Assembly: GCA_900319655.1 (NCBI GenBank)
Contig: ONPH01000043.1
Location: 1-15,897, forward strand
Length of the DNA stretch: 15,897 nt
Reading direction: 5' to 3'
Source: an uncultured Eubacteriales bacterium
Lineage (GTDB): Bacteria > Bacillota > Clostridia > Oscillospirales > Acutalibacteraceae
Positions 14,634-15,897 of the stretch are shown here, in pieces (position 1 is the stretch's first letter; every line of letters starts with the position of its first letter). The notes under the pieces are model-generated. The model was given only the letters and a program-made list of their open reading frames with translations. It made no database searches and had not been told where the DNA came from. The position numbers were made by a program, and so were the translations under genes.

Positions 14634-14662
14634 TAGACTTCTTTAAATTTTTATGATATTCT
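14634..14662 (+). promoter_or_regulatory. Possible promoter for the charged-tail membrane protein
   Basis: TAGACT (14634-14639), a 17-base spacer ending TGA (extended -10) and TATTCT (14657-14662), 38 bases before the ATG. Each box matches only four of six consensus bases in a very AT-rich region, so this is tentative. Confidence 0.4.
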
Positions 14663-14700
14663 TAATATAAGGAAAATTAGTCAAAATTTGAGGTGCTAAT

Positions 14701-15594
14701 ATGAAGTGGAAATTAAGCGGACTTGTTAACCGCGGGATCGGCGCGTTCGGTGTTTTGATGAATTGCAAGCTCGTCAGCATTATAATCTTTTTGTTTACGG
14801 GCACGCTGCATATTATCGACCCACGCGGCGGCTTGCGCGGAACAGTTACAATGCTCTCGTTGTTTATTGCCCTTTACGCGCTGCTTTCGATTGTGTTTAT
14901 TCTGACGGGCAGCAATGACAAGGTTGGAGAAGGCAAAAAATTCGCGAGCGATATGGTAAGGGACACATTTAAGGGCGATGGGAACCCCATGGTGAAAATA
15001 AACGAGGTGCTGTCGCAAAATGAAAAGTTTGAAAAAGGAATGTCCGGCTTAAATACCAAATCCAAGTGGAATCAGCGTATTCAAAAGCTGAACGAAAGAC
15101 ACAATAAACAGACGCAGGCAAGCAAGTTTGTAATGATAGTCTTTTACATTATCCTATTAGCCTCCACGGTTGTGCTGTTCGCCTGGCCCGATGATGCAAT
15201 AAGCCTGGTTCACATCATTTTCGGCGCGATGTTAATTTTCGACGGCGCCAGCGGAGTGTGGGGCATAATCGTAGCAAAAAGAAGCGGAATCCCAATGAAA
15301 GGTCAATGGGCATCCTTTTTCTTAAATTTGCTTTCTGTGGTAATCGGCGTGGTGTTTATAATTTTGTCGAACGACTCGGCTGACTTCACAATGATGCTTT
15401 GCGGCATAGTGCTGGTAGTCAAGGCGCTTTCGGATTTGTTTATTATGATTCGCAACCACGAGCTTATTTCGACTGTCAAGAACACCGTTAACGAGATTAA
15501 ACATCAAAAGCCGGAAGAAGCGGAAGTGCCGGGAGAAACAGAAAAACCGGAAGATGCGGAAAAAACCGAAGATGTGAAAAAAACAGAAGAATAA
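14701..15594 (+). CDS. Membrane protein (DUF308-like) with acidic repeat tail
   Basis: A 297-residue protein starting at ATG behind GAGGTG. Hydrophobic helices lie near residues 22-38, 48-69, 141-161, 167-191, 204-223 and 229-250, split by a long charged cytoplasmic loop (about 71-140) rich in Lys, Asn and Gln. The second block of four helices, with repeated gly-containing turns, resembles HdeD/DUF308-type proteins. After residue 265 the tail is low-complexity and alternates Lys-Pro/Thr with Glu and Asp (KPEEAEVPGETEKPEDAEK and similar). It is followed 38 bases later by the acetolactate decarboxylase gene with no terminator between, so they may share a transcript. The function is unknown. Confidence 0.75.
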   Translation: MKWKLSGLVNRGIGAFGVLMNCKLVSIIIFLFTGTLHIIDPRGGLRGTVTMLSLFIALYALLSIVFILTGSNDKVGEGKKFASDMVRDTFKGDGNPMVKINEVLSQNEKFEKGMSGLNTKSKWNQRIQKLNERHNKQTQASKFVMIVFYIILLASTVVLFAWPDDAISLVHIIFGAMLIFDGASGVWGIIVAKRSGIPMKGQWASFFLNLLSVVIGVVFIILSNDSADFTMMLCGIVLVVKALSDLFIMIRNHELISTVKNTVNEIKHQKPEEAEVPGETEKPEDAEKTEDVKKTEE

Positions 15595-15632
15595 ATTATA
15601 AATAATTTTACAGAGAGAGGAATGTGTTTAAT

Positions 15633-15897
15633 ATGAAAAAAATTGCAGCAGTTCTTTTATCGGCGGCTATGATAGTGCCTTTTGCGGCATGCTCAGCCCA
15701 ACAGCAACCCGAAAGCAAAAAGGAAGCCGAGAGCAGCAAAGCGGTTGAAACCGCCAAGGAAGCCGAAAATAACCGCGAGACCATTTATCAGGTTGCCTTG
15801 CTCCAGTCGCTTACTCAGGGCTATTACGACGGCATTATTAAGGTAAGCGAGCTTAAACAGCACGGCGACACGGGTATCGGCACCTTTGAGGGCGTTA
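15633..15897 (+). CDS. budA: Alpha-acetolactate decarboxylase, lipoprotein form (3' truncated)
   Basis: The first 88 codons run off the right edge. MKKIAAVLLSAAMIVPFAAC is a lipoprotein signal peptide with the lipobox F-A-A-C (Cys20). A charged linker rich in Glu, Lys and Ser follows (about 22-48). From residue 50 the sequence matches the start of acetolactate decarboxylase: IYQVALLQSLTQGYYDGIIKVSELKQHGDTGIGTFEG. The enzyme converts alpha-acetolactate to acetoin and CO2. The zinc-binding histidines lie further on and are not in view. Ribosome site GAGAGG is 12 bases from ATG 15633; an in-frame GTG at 15624 is closer but would put polar residues ahead of the signal. Anchoring outside the membrane is unusual but known for secreted forms in Gram-positives. 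Confidence 0.85.
   Translation, partial: MKKIAAVLLSAAMIVPFAACSAQQQPESKKEAESSKAVETAKEAENNRETIYQVALLQSLTQGYYDGIIKVSELKQHGDTGIGTFEGV

Noticed and set aside
1..15897. CRISPR array, tRNA, rRNA or phage integration module
   Set aside because: No regularly spaced repeats, cloverleaf sequences, integrase or structural phage genes were seen on either strand.

Overview
The window looks like the chromosome of a strictly anaerobic Clostridia-class Firmicute, probably a gut Ruminococcus/Oscillospiraceae-type bacterium. The basis is indirect: strong AGGAG ribosome sites, sigma-A-like promoters, a ferredoxin-type aldo/keto reductase, LuxS, a GPH sugar symporter and several large c-di-GMP (GGDEF/EAL) proteins. 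No rRNA, tRNA, CRISPR array or phage gene was seen.

Layout. Positions 1-886 hold the end of an unrecognised gene and a six-helix membrane protein. Positions 905-1622 hold a flavodoxin and a 54-residue membrane peptide with their own promoter. Positions 1667-2861 (minus) hold an aldo/keto reductase with two 4Fe-4S motifs. Positions 3071-4974 hold a GPH-type sugar transporter and an RpiB-like isomerase, probably a small sugar-use unit. Positions 5099-5995 hold a seven-helix membrane protein. Positions 6044-7990 (minus) hold a small membrane protein and a GGDEF/EAL phosphodiesterase (EAL1). Positions 8010-13939 (plus) hold a tightly overlapped operon: a secreted glycosidase-like protein, a membrane-anchored HEAT-like protein, a processive family-2 glycosyltransferase and a second sensor-GGDEF-EAL protein (EAL2). 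Then come luxS (minus), a membrane protein with a charged tail, and the start of a lipoprotein alpha-acetolactate decarboxylase.

The most interesting unit is 6.0-13.9 kb. A glycosyltransferase with the motifs of processive beta-glycan synthases sits with a HEAT-like partner, a glycosidase-like protein and two c-di-GMP phosphodiesterases, each with a degenerate GGDEF motif and an intact EAL site. I infer a c-di-GMP-controlled exopolysaccharide system that matches no standard cellulose, PNAG or Pel layout I know.

The second theme is damage. Between about 2.7 and 9.0 kb four genes are broken. The reductase has an extra A in an A7 run. The transporter has an indel at 3689-3697. EAL1 has an extra A in an A6 run. 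EAL1 and the glycosidase-like gene are divergent, and both appear to have lost their 5' ends at one junction near 7.93-8.02 kb. The glycosidase-like gene also carries a 118-bp MITE-like palindromic element that introduces an in-frame stop. The HEAT, glycosyltransferase and EAL2 genes downstream remain open. Whether these lesions are true decay or consensus errors cannot be decided from sequence alone. The MITE, which has terminal repeats and a target duplication, is certainly a real sequence structure.
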